From positions 1 to 64,000 of the forward strand of contig NZ_APNG01000021.1 in assembly GCF_040361255.1 (NCBI RefSeq): a stretch of 64,000 nt of DNA, read 5' to 3'. Within the stretch, counting starts at the first letter, position 1, and every line of letters starts with the position of its first letter. This document shows positions 51,654 to 59,926 of this stretch, piece by piece. A model generated the notes under the pieces. That model was not told the origin of the DNA and ran no database searches. It saw nothing but the letters and a program-made list of their open reading frames with translations. The translations under genes were made by a program, and so were the position numbers. The DNA comes from Salinisphaera sp040361255 (GTDB lineage Bacteria > Pseudomonadota > Gammaproteobacteria > Nevskiales > Salinisphaeraceae).

Positions 51654-53997
51654 GGGCCGCCTCCAATGCCGCAATCACCCGCTCGGGCGAAATCGGCACG
51701 CTATGAATCTCGGCCCCCAGGCCCGCCAGCGCATCGTTGACCGCATTGGCAATCGCCGCGGGCGGGGCAATCGCCCCGCCTTCGCCGATGCCTTTCTGGC
51801 CGAAACTGCTGAACGGGCTCGGCGTCTGCATGTGCTCGATACGCAGCGGCGGCATCTCGGCCGCGCCCGGCACCATGTAATCGGCCAGCGTCGACGCCAG
51901 GGGCTGGGCTTCGTCGTCGAACGGCATTTCTTCGTAGAGCGCGGTGCCAATGCCCTGGGCGAGCCCGCCGATCAGCTGGCCTTCGACCACCATCGGATTG
52001 ATCAGCACGCCGCCGTCTTCGCAGATGGCGTAGTCGAGCAGCGTGACCGCGCCGGTGACGGTATCCACCTCGACCGCGCAGGCATGGGTCGCATAGCTGA
52101 ACGTGCCCATGTCCGGACGCATCTTGTAGCCTGCGACGAGCCCCAGCCCGGCCGGGTCCACGTCGTCGGGCAGTCGCTGGGGCGCGCGATACCAGGTATG
52201 CGCGATCTCGACGAGGGTGATCGAGCGGCTGCCGTCAGCCGTGGCGACGGCGCCGTTTTTAAACACCAGATCGTCGGCCGCTACATTGAGCAGGTGCGCG
52301 GCCAGATATCGCAGGCGATCGGCGAGTTTTTCGCACGCCGCAGCGACCGCGCCGCCGGACATCACGGCATTGCGCGAGCCCCAGGTGCCGGTCGAATACG
52401 GCGAGCCATCGGTATCGCCATGCCTGATGCGAACATGTTGCGGGTCGATACCGAGCACGGTGTGGGCGACCTGTGCCATGGTCGTTTCCATGCTCTGGCC
52501 GTGCGAATGCGCACCCAGATAGAGTTCGAGAATGCCGTCGGTGGTCACCCGCGCATTGCATTGCTCGTAGCCGGGCACCATGGGAATGCCCCAACCGTGA
52601 TAGACCGAGGTGCCGTGCGCGCCCTGCTCGCAGAACGTCGCCAGACCCAGGCCGATACGCTTGCGACCCGTGGCTTCGGCCTGGCGCGCACGCCAGCCGC
52701 TCCAGTCGAGCGCTTCGACGGCGCGCTGCATGCAGGCGATATAGTCGCCCGAGTCGAACAGCTTGTTCGTGATGTTCGTGTACGGCATGTCGTCGGCGCC
52801 GACGAGACTGCGTTCGCGTAGCTCGTACGGCTCGATGCCCAGTTCGCGGGCGGCGATATCGAGCATGACTTCGAGCGCGAAACACACCCCGGTGCGGGCG
52901 ACGCCGCGATAGGGCAGGATCGGCGGCTTGTTGGTCGCCGCCGAGCGCGTATGACAGCGGTAGCTGTCCATCTTGTACGGGCCCGGCAAGATCGAGCCGA
53001 TCTGCGCAGCTTCCAGACAGGCCGAAAACGGATAGGACGAATAGGCACCGGAATCGACGATCGCATCGCAATCGATACCGGCCAGGCGGCCGCTGCGGTC
53101 GACATGTACGGTGATGTCGTAGGCGTGCTCGCGGCAGTTGGCGTTGGCCGATAGATGCTCGTTTCGATCCTCGATCCAGCGGATGGGCCGATCGAGCTGC
53201 ATCGCCAGCCACGCGCAACAGATTTCCTCGGGTAGCAGAATGCCCTTGTAGCCAAAGCCACCGCCGACATCGGGCGAGACCACACGGACCTGGCCCTCAT
53301 CCAGGCCCAGGCATTCGGCCAGGCCGGTACGGTTGATATGCGGCATCTGCGCCGCGCTGGTCATCTCCAGCCGGCCGAGCCGGTGGTCCCAGTAACAGAC
53401 CACGCCCCGGCCTTCCAGCGGCACCTGGCATTGACGCGAGGTAGACAACGACCGGCGCAGACTGACCACGTCGTCAGCCATTGCGGCCGCGTTGTCGACC
53501 TGTGTTTCGAGAAAGACGTTGCTATCCCAGTGGGCGTGCAGCTTGCCTTCGGCGCTGCCATTGGCCGCGGCATGCATGTCCGACACGACCGGCAGGTCTT
53601 CGTAGTCGACGAATACCTGCTCGGCCAAATCCTCGGCCCGGGCACGGCTGGGCGCGACACACATCGCCACCATCTCGCCGACGAAACGTACCTTGTCCTT
53701 GGCCAGCGGATACTGCTCGGAGACCTGAAATCCGGGCAGCTTGGAAGCGGCCACGATCGGCTTCACGCCGGCCATATCGGCCATCGTGTAGACCAGCGAT
53801 TCCCAGCCGTCGGGTTTTTCGATTTCCACGATCCGGGCATGGGCAACCGGGGCACGCACGAAGGCCACGTCCAGCATGCTGGGCATGCGGATATCGGCCA
53901 CGAACTGACCGCGACCGGCCAGAAAGCGCGCATCTTCCTTGCGCGCCAACCGCGCGCCGATGCCCTTGGCCTGGGTGTCGGGTGGGGCGCCGGTCAT
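51640..53997 (-). CDS. Molybdenum hydroxylase large subunit (CoxL-like, not a CO dehydrogenase)
   Basis: A 785-residue Mo-binding subunit. It starts GARLARKEDARFLAGRGQFVADI, has the Mo-cofactor motif VVSPDVGGGFGYKG near residue 237, PYRGVARTG near 356 and the catalytic-Glu region QKGIGEGGAI near 740. In true CO dehydrogenase the active-site loop reads AYRCSFR with a Cys; here the equivalent is PYRGVAR, so it should hydroxylate a carbon of an aromatic or N-heterocyclic compound with water. It overlaps neighbours on both sides. Confidence 0.9.
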   Translation of the reverse strand: MTGAPPDTQAKGIGARLARKEDARFLAGRGQFVADIRMPSMLDVAFVRAPVAHARIVEIEKPDGWESLVYTMADMAGVKPIVAASKLPGFQVSEQYPLAKDKVRFVGEMVAMCVAPSRARAEDLAEQVFVDYEDLPVVSDMHAAANGSAEGKLHAHWDSNVFLETQVDNAAAMADDVVSLRRSLSTSRQCQVPLEGRGVVCYWDHRLGRLEMTSAAQMPHINRTGLAECLGLDEGQVRVVSPDVGGGFGYKGILLPEEICCAWLAMQLDRPIRWIEDRNEHLSANANCREHAYDITVHVDRSGRLAGIDCDAIVDSGAYSSYPFSACLEAAQIGSILPGPYKMDSYRCHTRSAATNKPPILPYRGVARTGVCFALEVMLDIAARELGIEPYELRERSLVGADDMPYTNITNKLFDSGDYIACMQRAVEALDWSGWRARQAEATGRKRIGLGLATFCEQGAHGTSVYHGWGIPMVPGYEQCNARVTTDGILELYLGAHSHGQSMETTMAQVAHTVLGIDPQHVRIRHGDTDGSPYSTGTWGSRNAVMSGGAVAAACEKLADRLRYLAAHLLNVAADDLVFKNGAVATADGSRSITLVEIAHTWYRAPQRLPDDVDPAGLGLVAGYKMRPDMGTFSYATHACAVEVDTVTGAVTLLDYAICEDGGVLINPMVVEGQLIGGLAQGIGTALYEEMPFDDEAQPLASTLADYMVPGAAEMPPLRIEHMQTPSPFSSFGQKGIGEGGAIAPPAAIANAVNDALAGLGAEIHSVPISPERVIAALEAAHESH

Positions 53998-55268
53998 GCC
54001 GAGGCAGCTTGGGCCGGCGCGAACTGCGGCAGCGTGGGCGCATCGGCATCGAAGCGCTCGCCGGCCCGCAGACAGAACCGCGGGGTGAGCATGCGCTCGG
54101 CGGTCACGCGATGATCTTCGTTATCGCGCAGCGTCCACTGGCCGCGCTCATCGTTGAGCACCGAGACATCCGCAACCGCGCCCGGCTTGAGATGGCCGAT
54201 GTCGTCGGCCATGCCGAGCATTGTCGCGGCGTTCGAGGTGACCATCGGCACGACCTGATCGAGCGTGAGCCCGAGCGCGAGCATGCTGGTCATCGCCGAG
54301 GTCAGCGAAAAGCGCACCGCCCCGGCGAACATGTGATCGCCCTCTTCGGGGTCGGAGTGCACATCCGGCGTGCCGGGCGGCGGCGCTACTCGGGTGTTGT
54401 AACCGTGCATGTCGGCGCCGAGCGTATTGGGCACGATGCCGGCATCGAGCACCTTGCGCGCGACATCGAAGCTGAAGTGTGAGCCGTGGCCCACGTCGAT
54501 CTTCACGCCCTTGTCGAGCACATCGCGAATGAGGCCGTGCACCTGGCCGTGCTTGTCCACGAAACCGCCGGGATGGCGGGTAAACGGGTGGGCGAGCACA
54601 TCGCCTGGTTTGACCAGTTCGAGCACGCTCGGAAAGATCGTGTCCGGGTCGATATCCATCGGGTCTTCGGGCGACGGCCAGAGCTGACCGAAATGCAGAT
54701 AGACCGGCATACGCGACTGGCGCCCGATCTGGGCGGCGAGCTTGATCACGTCCATGCCCCAGCGCTGGAAACCGCCCAGCTCCGCATGCGCCTTGATACC
54801 CTTAACCAGATCGGGGTTGGCCTCGACCGCCTTCGCGGTGGCATCGATATCCAGACATTCCGGCTGATAGAGCTGCGGGTAGTAGTGGCCTTCCAGCCCG
54901 CCGACGAGATAGGCCGAGATGAAGGCGAGCACGCGCGTTTTGGCCGGCTCGGCGATGAAGTGCCGAAACCCGGGCAGTGTCATGCAGCTCGGCCCGCCCT
55001 GATCGACCAGCGTGGTGACCCCCGAACGCACACCCACCATGTCGGGATCGAGACCGAAGCGTCCGGTCACATAACGATAAATATGGGCGTGGGTATCGAT
55101 CATGCCCGGCAGCACGAGATTGCCGCTGCAGTCGATGACGTCGGCATCCGAGGCATAGGGCGCGTTCAGGCCGGTAACGATACCGTTCTGTATGACCAGG
55201 TCGGCCTGCTCATCCGTGCCCGTTGCCGGGTCCACGACCCGACCGCCCTTCAACACCGTCGTCGACAT
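53994..55268 (-). CDS. Metal-dependent amidohydrolase (amidohydrolase/deacetylase type)
   Basis: A 424-residue amidohydrolase-superfamily TIM-barrel enzyme. Metal ligands are visible: HAH in GMIDTHAHIY near residue 60, the probable carboxylated Lys in VKGIKAHAE near 160, His in PVYLHFGQ near 188, His in LAHPFTRH near 217, and the catalytic Asp in LGADMHGY near 268. The small domain ends with GAVADVSVLN. It probably opens a cyclic amide or removes an acyl/amide group. ATG 55268 has AGGAG upstream. It heads the Mo-hydroxylase operon, and the next gene overlaps by ATGA. Confidence 0.85.
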   Translation of the reverse strand: MSTTVLKGGRVVDPATGTDEQADLVIQNGIVTGLNAPYASDADVIDCSGNLVLPGMIDTHAHIYRYVTGRFGLDPDMVGVRSGVTTLVDQGGPSCMTLPGFRHFIAEPAKTRVLAFISAYLVGGLEGHYYPQLYQPECLDIDATAKAVEANPDLVKGIKAHAELGGFQRWGMDVIKLAAQIGRQSRMPVYLHFGQLWPSPEDPMDIDPDTIFPSVLELVKPGDVLAHPFTRHPGGFVDKHGQVHGLIRDVLDKGVKIDVGHGSHFSFDVARKVLDAGIVPNTLGADMHGYNTRVAPPPGTPDVHSDPEEGDHMFAGAVRFSLTSAMTSMLALGLTLDQVVPMVTSNAATMLGMADDIGHLKPGAVADVSVLNDERGQWTLRDNEDHRVTAERMLTPRFCLRAGERFDADAPTLPQFAPAQAASA

Positions 55269-55690
55269 TCTGGCTCCTTGCCTGCGTAATCTGCGATAGC
55301 CAGAACAGCGCAAGGCTTGTGCCAAATGACCACGTTGCATACAACGTAAATTATGCAACCGACTGTTCAACAATATTTAAATTATTTAACCATTAAGTGG
55401 TACACCCCTCACTTGCCACGAAAACCGTATCCGAAATGTCGTCGATCAATGCGCTAAAACAACGCCGCTGCACCAGCATGGGGGAACTATGTGGTGCACC
55501 TCGTATTTTTTACTAGACTCAAAATCAGATGATTTCTCGGGCGGGGAGCGCGCATGAGGCTACCCGCGCCTCGCGGCCAGCGGCTGCGTTGAAAACAGCG
55601 GCTCGAGCCCGCTGTTTGGCGACCGGATCAGGAACACGCGCTCACGTGCTGCCACCCACGAAGCGGCAGACGACGCTTCGAAATTGCCTG
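55269..55690. other. Promoter region of the molybdenum-hydroxylase operon
   Basis: 422 bases between the amidohydrolase start and the MarR stop, unusually AT-rich for this genome. It holds the operator candidate at 55331-55359, an AT stretch (AATATTTAAATTATTTAA) that may contain the promoter, and the T-run TATTTTTTACTAG near 55503. No coding frame is convincing. Confidence 0.5.
55331..55359. promoter_or_regulatory. Candidate MarR operator, site 1
   Basis: ACGTTG-CATA-CAACGT (55332-55347) is a perfect palindrome. A second half-site TATGCAAC (55352-55359) makes an overlapping dyad with GTTGCATA. The 16 bases 55331-55346 are the exact reverse complement of 58054-58069 in front of the amidase. 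It lies about 63 bases before the amidohydrolase start. Confidence 0.65.
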
Positions 55691-56191
55691 CTAACGCAGG
55701 CGGAAAGGCACCGTGCCCAGCTCGTTATTGGCTTCGACCAGGCGTGCCAGATACCACACGAACAGGTCACGATCAGGGCCTTCCAGGGCTTCGACCGTGC
55801 GTTCGTGGGCGCGTTGTACGGCGGCGGTCATCTGCTGCACGTGATCGCACCCTGCGCGGGTCGCACGGGTCAGGCGAACACGCCCGTCTTGTGGGCTCTG
55901 ACGGCGTTCGACCAGGCCACGCTGCTCGAGCCGACGCAGCACCTCGCCCACGCTGGTGCGCTCGAGCCCGATCTCGTGGGCCAGGGTCATCTGGTCCATT
56001 TCGCCATGCTCGGCCAGCGCGGTGAGCACGCTGTATTGGACCGGGGTGATATTGAAGCCTTCGGTTTCCTTGGTGAACAAGGCGCTATGAATCTGGTGCA
56101 ACCGGCGAATGAGAAAGCCGGGTCGAACCAGTAGCGGCGAGCGCGCTTCGAACTCGGCGAGTTCCTGGGCAACGTCGAGAGGATCGGGCAT
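55691..56191 (-). CDS. MarR-family transcriptional regulator
   Basis: A 166-residue MarR protein: dimerisation helix FLIRRLHQIHSALFTKETEG, DNA-binding winged helix TPVQYSVLTALAEHGEMDQMTLAHEIGLERTSV with wing RRQSPQDGRVRLTR at about residues 45-110, and closing helices with a YLARLVEANNELG segment. MarR regulators commonly repress catabolic genes and sense the substrate. It sits between the two operons carrying the shared palindrome and is the obvious candidate to bind it. The start at ATG 56191 fits usual family length. Confidence 0.88.
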   Translation of the reverse strand: MPDPLDVAQELAEFEARSPLLVRPGFLIRRLHQIHSALFTKETEGFNITPVQYSVLTALAEHGEMDQMTLAHEIGLERTSVGEVLRRLEQRGLVERRQSPQDGRVRLTRATRAGCDHVQQMTAAVQRAHERTVEALEGPDRDLFVWYLARLVEANNELGTVPFRLR

Positions 56192-56320
56192 GGCAGGCAG
56201 GCTCGCGTAGGACGAATGAGCTCGACACGCGCCTGCCCGACCACCTGTGACGCCGGGTCGAATGGGCGCGAATCGCCGGACGGGCGCACAGACAGCGCCA
56301 ACCGGCGTTTTACACACCCG

Positions 56321-56722
56321 TTAATTCTTTGGCAATACAGATACGTGTGCCGACACGACCCGCCAGCCGACATCGAAGCGCACCCAGCACTGGCTTTGCC
56401 GGCCGATGGTTACGCCGTTTTCATGCGCGCGCTCGAACTCGATACTCGCCGTGGCGAAATCCTCGCCAAAGGTGGTAATCGCGATCCGTCGTATGCGCCG
56501 GTCGAGATTGGCCGGATTGCGCGCCCGGCGAAATGCCTGGATCTCGTCGTGCCCATAGAGCATTTCGGTCGCCCCGTAGCGCACCGTGTGTTCGCTGTCC
56601 CAGAACAGCGTATCCAGCATCTCGACATCGTTGCCGGTTAGCGCGGCCTCGTAACGCATGAGCGCGTCCGTGACTTCGGCCACCACATCGCGGCGATTGA
56701 CCTGTTCGGGCGACTGACTCAT
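56321..56722 (-). CDS. hpxZ: HpxZ/AtzH-like protein (DUF3225, NTF2 fold)
   Basis: A 133-residue protein of the HpxZ family, tied to oxalurate use in the purine-catabolic hpx operon of Klebsiella and, as AtzH, to cyanuric-acid degradation. Characteristic stretches are DVVAEVTDALMRYEAAL, DTLFWDSEHTVRYGATEMLYG, ITTFGEDFATASIEF and IGRQSQCWVRFDVGWRVVSAHVS. AtzH-type proteins are described as decarboxylases or as partners of AtzE/HpxY amidases. ATG overlaps the amidase stop by ATGA, so the two are made together. Confidence 0.8.
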   Translation of the reverse strand: MSQSPEQVNRRDVVAEVTDALMRYEAALTGNDVEMLDTLFWDSEHTVRYGATEMLYGHDEIQAFRRARNPANLDRRIRRIAITTFGEDFATASIEFERAHENGVTIGRQSQCWVRFDVGWRVVSAHVSVLPKN

Positions 56723-57936
56723 AGCGGCGCCCGCCCGGGCGGTATCGGGGCCTGCGGACATACCCGGCCGGCCAGTTCGATCAGGCGCATATCGCCATTG
56801 CGGCGCGTCATGATCGACAGGCCCAACGGCAGGCCGTCTTTCATCGTCAGCGGCAGACTCATCTGCGGCAACCCGGCCAGCCCCGCACTGCACAGCAACG
56901 ACATCGCCTGCGAGCGGTAGGTGGTTTCCAGTGACGCGTCGGTTTCGCCGCGCGGCGGCGCGGGCCGCGGTGTCGTGGGCAGCACCACGACATCGTCTTC
57001 GCCGATCAGGTTAGCCAGCCGGGCCACGATGTCGGCGCGATGGACCCTCGCCTTGCGCAGCGCGCCGGCATCGATCCGCGCGGCCTGGGCCATGCGTTCG
57101 CGCACGCCGGGACCGAGCGTGGGGCGGGTCTGCGTGACCCAGTCGCCGAGCGCGTCCCAGACGTCCGCAGCCTGGAGGATACGAAAGGTTTCGAACCAGC
57201 AGGCCAGGCCATCATCGGCCAGGCGAATCGTTTGTATTTCATCGGCTTGTGCCGCGATCGTGTCAATGGCCGGTGTCAATGCATCGGCGATGTCTGCCTC
57301 TACCGCCTCGAAGGCATCGGCGGCGATCAATACCCGCTTGAACGCCCCGCTTTCCCGGGCATCCGGCAGGAGCACGCGGCCCACCCGCGCAAAGATATCC
57401 GCGTCGCGAGCGAACCAGCCGATGCAATCGAACGCTCGGGCAAAGCGCAGCAGTCCGGGCGTGGGCACACGGCCGTGGGTGGTTCGCAGGCCCAGCAAAC
57501 CACAATAGCTCGACGGCACACGCACCGAACCGCCGCAATCCGTGCCCAGCGCAAAGTCCACCAGCCCGGCACAAACGGCCGCGGCCGAGCCGCTCGACGA
57601 ACCGCCACTCAAGCGATCCAGCCCCCAGCTGTTCTTCGGCGCGCCATAGTGGCTATTGTCGCCGGTGAGCGAATAACACAGTTCGTCTGAAATCGTACGC
57701 CCAACGAGTTGGGCGCCCGCCGCAAGCAGACGCGTGATGCAATCGGCATGGGTTTGCGCGGGCGCATGCGTGGCCAGCCACTGCGGCTGGCCAAAGCCGG
57801 TGCGCGTACCGGCGATATCGAAGACGTCCTTGGCCGCAAACCGCAAACCGTCGAGCACGCCATCGCCGGTAGGCGCCAGCGCGGCCGGGTTGTCGCGACA
57901 GAAGGCATCGACCGGATCGTCGACCCGTGCACTCAT
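56719..57936 (-). CDS. Amidase-signature enzyme
   Basis: A 405-residue amidase-signature hydrolase. The catalytic Ser-Ser-Lys triad is present: Lys in RFAAKDVFD near residue 33, cis-Ser in LSGGSSSGSAA near 112 and nucleophile Ser in GTDCGGSVR near 135. The overall length and the FDCIGWFARDADI segment are closer to plant AMI1/short amidases than to the 455-residue AtzE/HpxY group, although its partner HpxZ suggests an equivalent role on an oxalurate- or allophanate-like amide. The ATG is preferred because it overlaps the stop of a 26-residue upstream frame. Confidence 0.82.
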   Translation of the reverse strand: MSARVDDPVDAFCRDNPAALAPTGDGVLDGLRFAAKDVFDIAGTRTGFGQPQWLATHAPAQTHADCITRLLAAGAQLVGRTISDELCYSLTGDNSHYGAPKNSWGLDRLSGGSSSGSAAAVCAGLVDFALGTDCGGSVRVPSSYCGLLGLRTTHGRVPTPGLLRFARAFDCIGWFARDADIFARVGRVLLPDARESGAFKRVLIAADAFEAVEADIADALTPAIDTIAAQADEIQTIRLADDGLACWFETFRILQAADVWDALGDWVTQTRPTLGPGVRERMAQAARIDAGALRKARVHRADIVARLANLIGEDDVVVLPTTPRPAPPRGETDASLETTYRSQAMSLLCSAGLAGLPQMSLPLTMKDGLPLGLSIMTRRNGDMRLIELAGRVCPQAPIPPGRAPL

Positions 57937-58013
57937 CGCCGCGCCACCGGTACGCGGTCGTTCGATGCGCCGGTGGCTCCGCTGGAATATGGTTTCGAGA
58001 CGGCCTTTTCCAT
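57933..58013 (-). CDS. Possible 26-residue leader peptide of the amidase
   Basis: From ATG 58013 a frame encodes MEKAVSKPYSSGATGASNDR and six more residues, and its TGA overlaps the amidase ATG (ATGA). AGGGAG stands just upstream at normal distance, stronger than any site before the amidase itself. It may couple or regulate translation of the amidase. No similarity to AtzG/HpxX-type small subunits is evident; coding status is uncertain. Confidence 0.35.
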   Translation of the reverse strand: MEKAVSKPYSSGATGASNDRVPVARR

Positions 58014-58053
58014 GACGCACTCCCTGCATCGCGATACGCTCAATTGAACGTGC

Positions 58054-58069
58054 CGTTGTATGCAACGTG
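58054..58069. promoter_or_regulatory. Candidate MarR operator, site 2
   Basis: CGTTGTATGCAACGTG is the exact reverse complement of 55331-55346 and nearly palindromic (CGTTG-TATG-CAACG). It lies upstream of the amidase/hpxZ transcription unit and on the far side from the divergent hpxW-like gene, whose start is about 210 bases away. Confidence 0.65.
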
Positions 58070-58278
58070 TATGCCATGTAATTATCTGGCGCGGGCAACG
58101 TTGGCGCCGCTTGCAAGCTTACGTGATCGGGCCGTAACGCGACCCAGACTTACGGGCGGTATGGCGGCGTATTGCAGCCGCAAAAGTGCTGCCAAGCCTT
58201 TGAAAATAAAAGTTGGAAGAGCGCCGGCGTTCGTTTTGCATGCCGGACGCCTAATCACAGTGATCGAGAACGCTATCC

Positions 58279-59862
58279 ATGCTGCAAACCGCGAAAGGCC
58301 GTTACGGCTGTGTTACCGCCCCCCACCTCTCAGCCGCGCTGGCCGGCCGCGATGTGCTGGCTGCCGGCGGCAGCGCGATCGAGGCCATGGTCGCGAGCGC
58401 GGCCACGATCGCCGTGGTCTATCCGCATATGAACTCGATCGGCGGTGACGGCTTCTGGCTGATCAAGAAGCCCGGCCAGGCACCGATCGGTATTTCGGCG
58501 TGCGGGCGCGCCGCTGCGCTTGCCACGCCGGACTGGTATGCCGAGCGCGGCCATCACGCAACCATTCCGGCCCGCGGCGCCGAGGCCGCATTGACCGCCC
58601 CGGCAACCATCGCCGGCTGGCAGACCGCGCTCGACCAGGTCGAACGCGAACCGATGGCGCTGGGCACACTGCTCGCACCCGCTATCGCCCATGCCCGGGA
58701 CGGCTTCGTGACCACCGGCAATCAGGCTAGCTGTACCGCGGCCAAGGCCGACGACCTACGCGACGTGCCTGGGTTTGCGCAAGTCTTTATGCCCGGCGGC
58801 AGCGCACCGCGCGAGGGCGATATCTTCTATCAGCCGGCCCTGGCCAATACGCTGGAAACCCTGGCCCGCGAGGGCTTGAACAGCTATTACAGCGGTTCGC
58901 TGGCAGCGACCCATGCAGCATATCTCGAGGCCATGGGCTCGCCACTGCGTGCATCCGACCTGGCCCGGTGCGCCGCCGATGTCGTTGCGCCGCTGTCCAC
59001 CCAACTTTCGGTGGGCACGGTCTACAACATGCCGCCGCCCACGCAGGGCGTGTCGTCGTTGATGATTCTGGCCCTGTTCGACCGCCTGAAAGTCGCCGAG
59101 GCCGAGGGCTTCGATCATCTGCACGGACTCATCGAGGCCACCAAGCAGGCATTTCTGATTCGAAACGCCGAACTGGGCGACCCCGACCATATGCACCGCC
59201 CGGCCGAATCATGGCTGGAGGCCGCCCATCTCGATGACCTGCATGCGGCAATCGACCCGCGCAAGGCCCTGGAATGGCCCTATGAAGCCAAGGCCGGCGA
59301 TACCATCTGGATGGGCGCGACCGATGCCGACGGCACCATGGTGAGCTTCATTCAGAGCGTGTTCTGGGAACACGGCTCGGGGCTGACCTGCCCGGACACC
59401 GGCGTGACGTTCCAGAACCGCGGAGCCGGCTTTTCGCTGACACCCGGCGCCAATCAGCTGGCCCCCGGCAAGCGCCCGTTCCATACCCTCAACCCCGCCA
59501 TGGCCGAACTCGAGGACGGCCGGCTGATGGCCTACGGCACGATGGGCGGCGAAGGCCAGCCCCAGACCCAGGCCGCCGTATTCTCGCGCTATGCGATGTA
59601 CGGCCAGGGCCTGCAACGCGCGGTCACCGCCCCGCGCTGGCTGCTCGGCAAGACCTGGGGCGATGCCACCACCAGCCTCAAGCTGGAAAACCGCTTCGAC
59701 CCGGCCCTGATCGACGCACTCATCGCCAGCGGTCACGAGGTGGAAATAATCGAGGCTTTCTCGGATCTGGCCGGCCATGCCGGTGCGGTGGTTCGCCACC
59801 CGGCCGGCTATTGCGAAGGCGCAAGCGATCCCCGGGCGGACGGCGGAGCCGTTACGCTCTAG
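58279..59862 (+). CDS. hpxW: Gamma-glutamyltransferase-family protein, oxamate amidohydrolase HpxW-like
   Basis: A 527-residue Ntn hydrolase of the gamma-glutamyltransferase family. The N-terminus GCVTAPHLSAALAGRDVLAAGGSAIEAM, then VVYPHMNSIGGDGFWLI, and the nucleophile region AGDTIWMGATDADGTMVSFIQS with Thr near residue 346 match HpxW, which hydrolyses oxamate to oxalate and ammonia. There is no signal peptide, unlike true periplasmic GGT, and the length equals HpxW. Self-cleavage before the Thr is expected. It is divergent from the amidase/hpxZ unit. Substrate assignment is by family resemblance. Confidence 0.82.
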   Translation: MLQTAKGRYGCVTAPHLSAALAGRDVLAAGGSAIEAMVASAATIAVVYPHMNSIGGDGFWLIKKPGQAPIGISACGRAAALATPDWYAERGHHATIPARGAEAALTAPATIAGWQTALDQVEREPMALGTLLAPAIAHARDGFVTTGNQASCTAAKADDLRDVPGFAQVFMPGGSAPREGDIFYQPALANTLETLAREGLNSYYSGSLAATHAAYLEAMGSPLRASDLARCAADVVAPLSTQLSVGTVYNMPPPTQGVSSLMILALFDRLKVAEAEGFDHLHGLIEATKQAFLIRNAELGDPDHMHRPAESWLEAAHLDDLHAAIDPRKALEWPYEAKAGDTIWMGATDADGTMVSFIQSVFWEHGSGLTCPDTGVTFQNRGAGFSLTPGANQLAPGKRPFHTLNPAMAELEDGRLMAYGTMGGEGQPQTQAAVFSRYAMYGQGLQRAVTAPRWLLGKTWGDATTSLKLENRFDPALIDALIASGHEVEIIEAFSDLAGHAGAVVRHPAGYCEGASDPRADGGAVTL

Positions 59863-59926
59863 GTACCCACGGCGCGCCACACGACCATGCCAGAATAGCG
59901 GGCTTTCACCGGCAGGTCGCACAGGC

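Noticed and set aside
49701..53997. Carbon monoxide dehydrogenase operon
   Set aside because: Subunit order and CoxG resemble it, but the large subunit lacks the Cys-containing CO-specific loop, and the neighbours are amide-handling enzymes.
58279..59862. Classical periplasmic gamma-glutamyltransferase (ggt)
   Set aside because: There is no signal peptide, the length is 527 residues, and the nucleophile region reads GDTIWMG as in HpxW rather than the usual Thr-Thr-His pattern.
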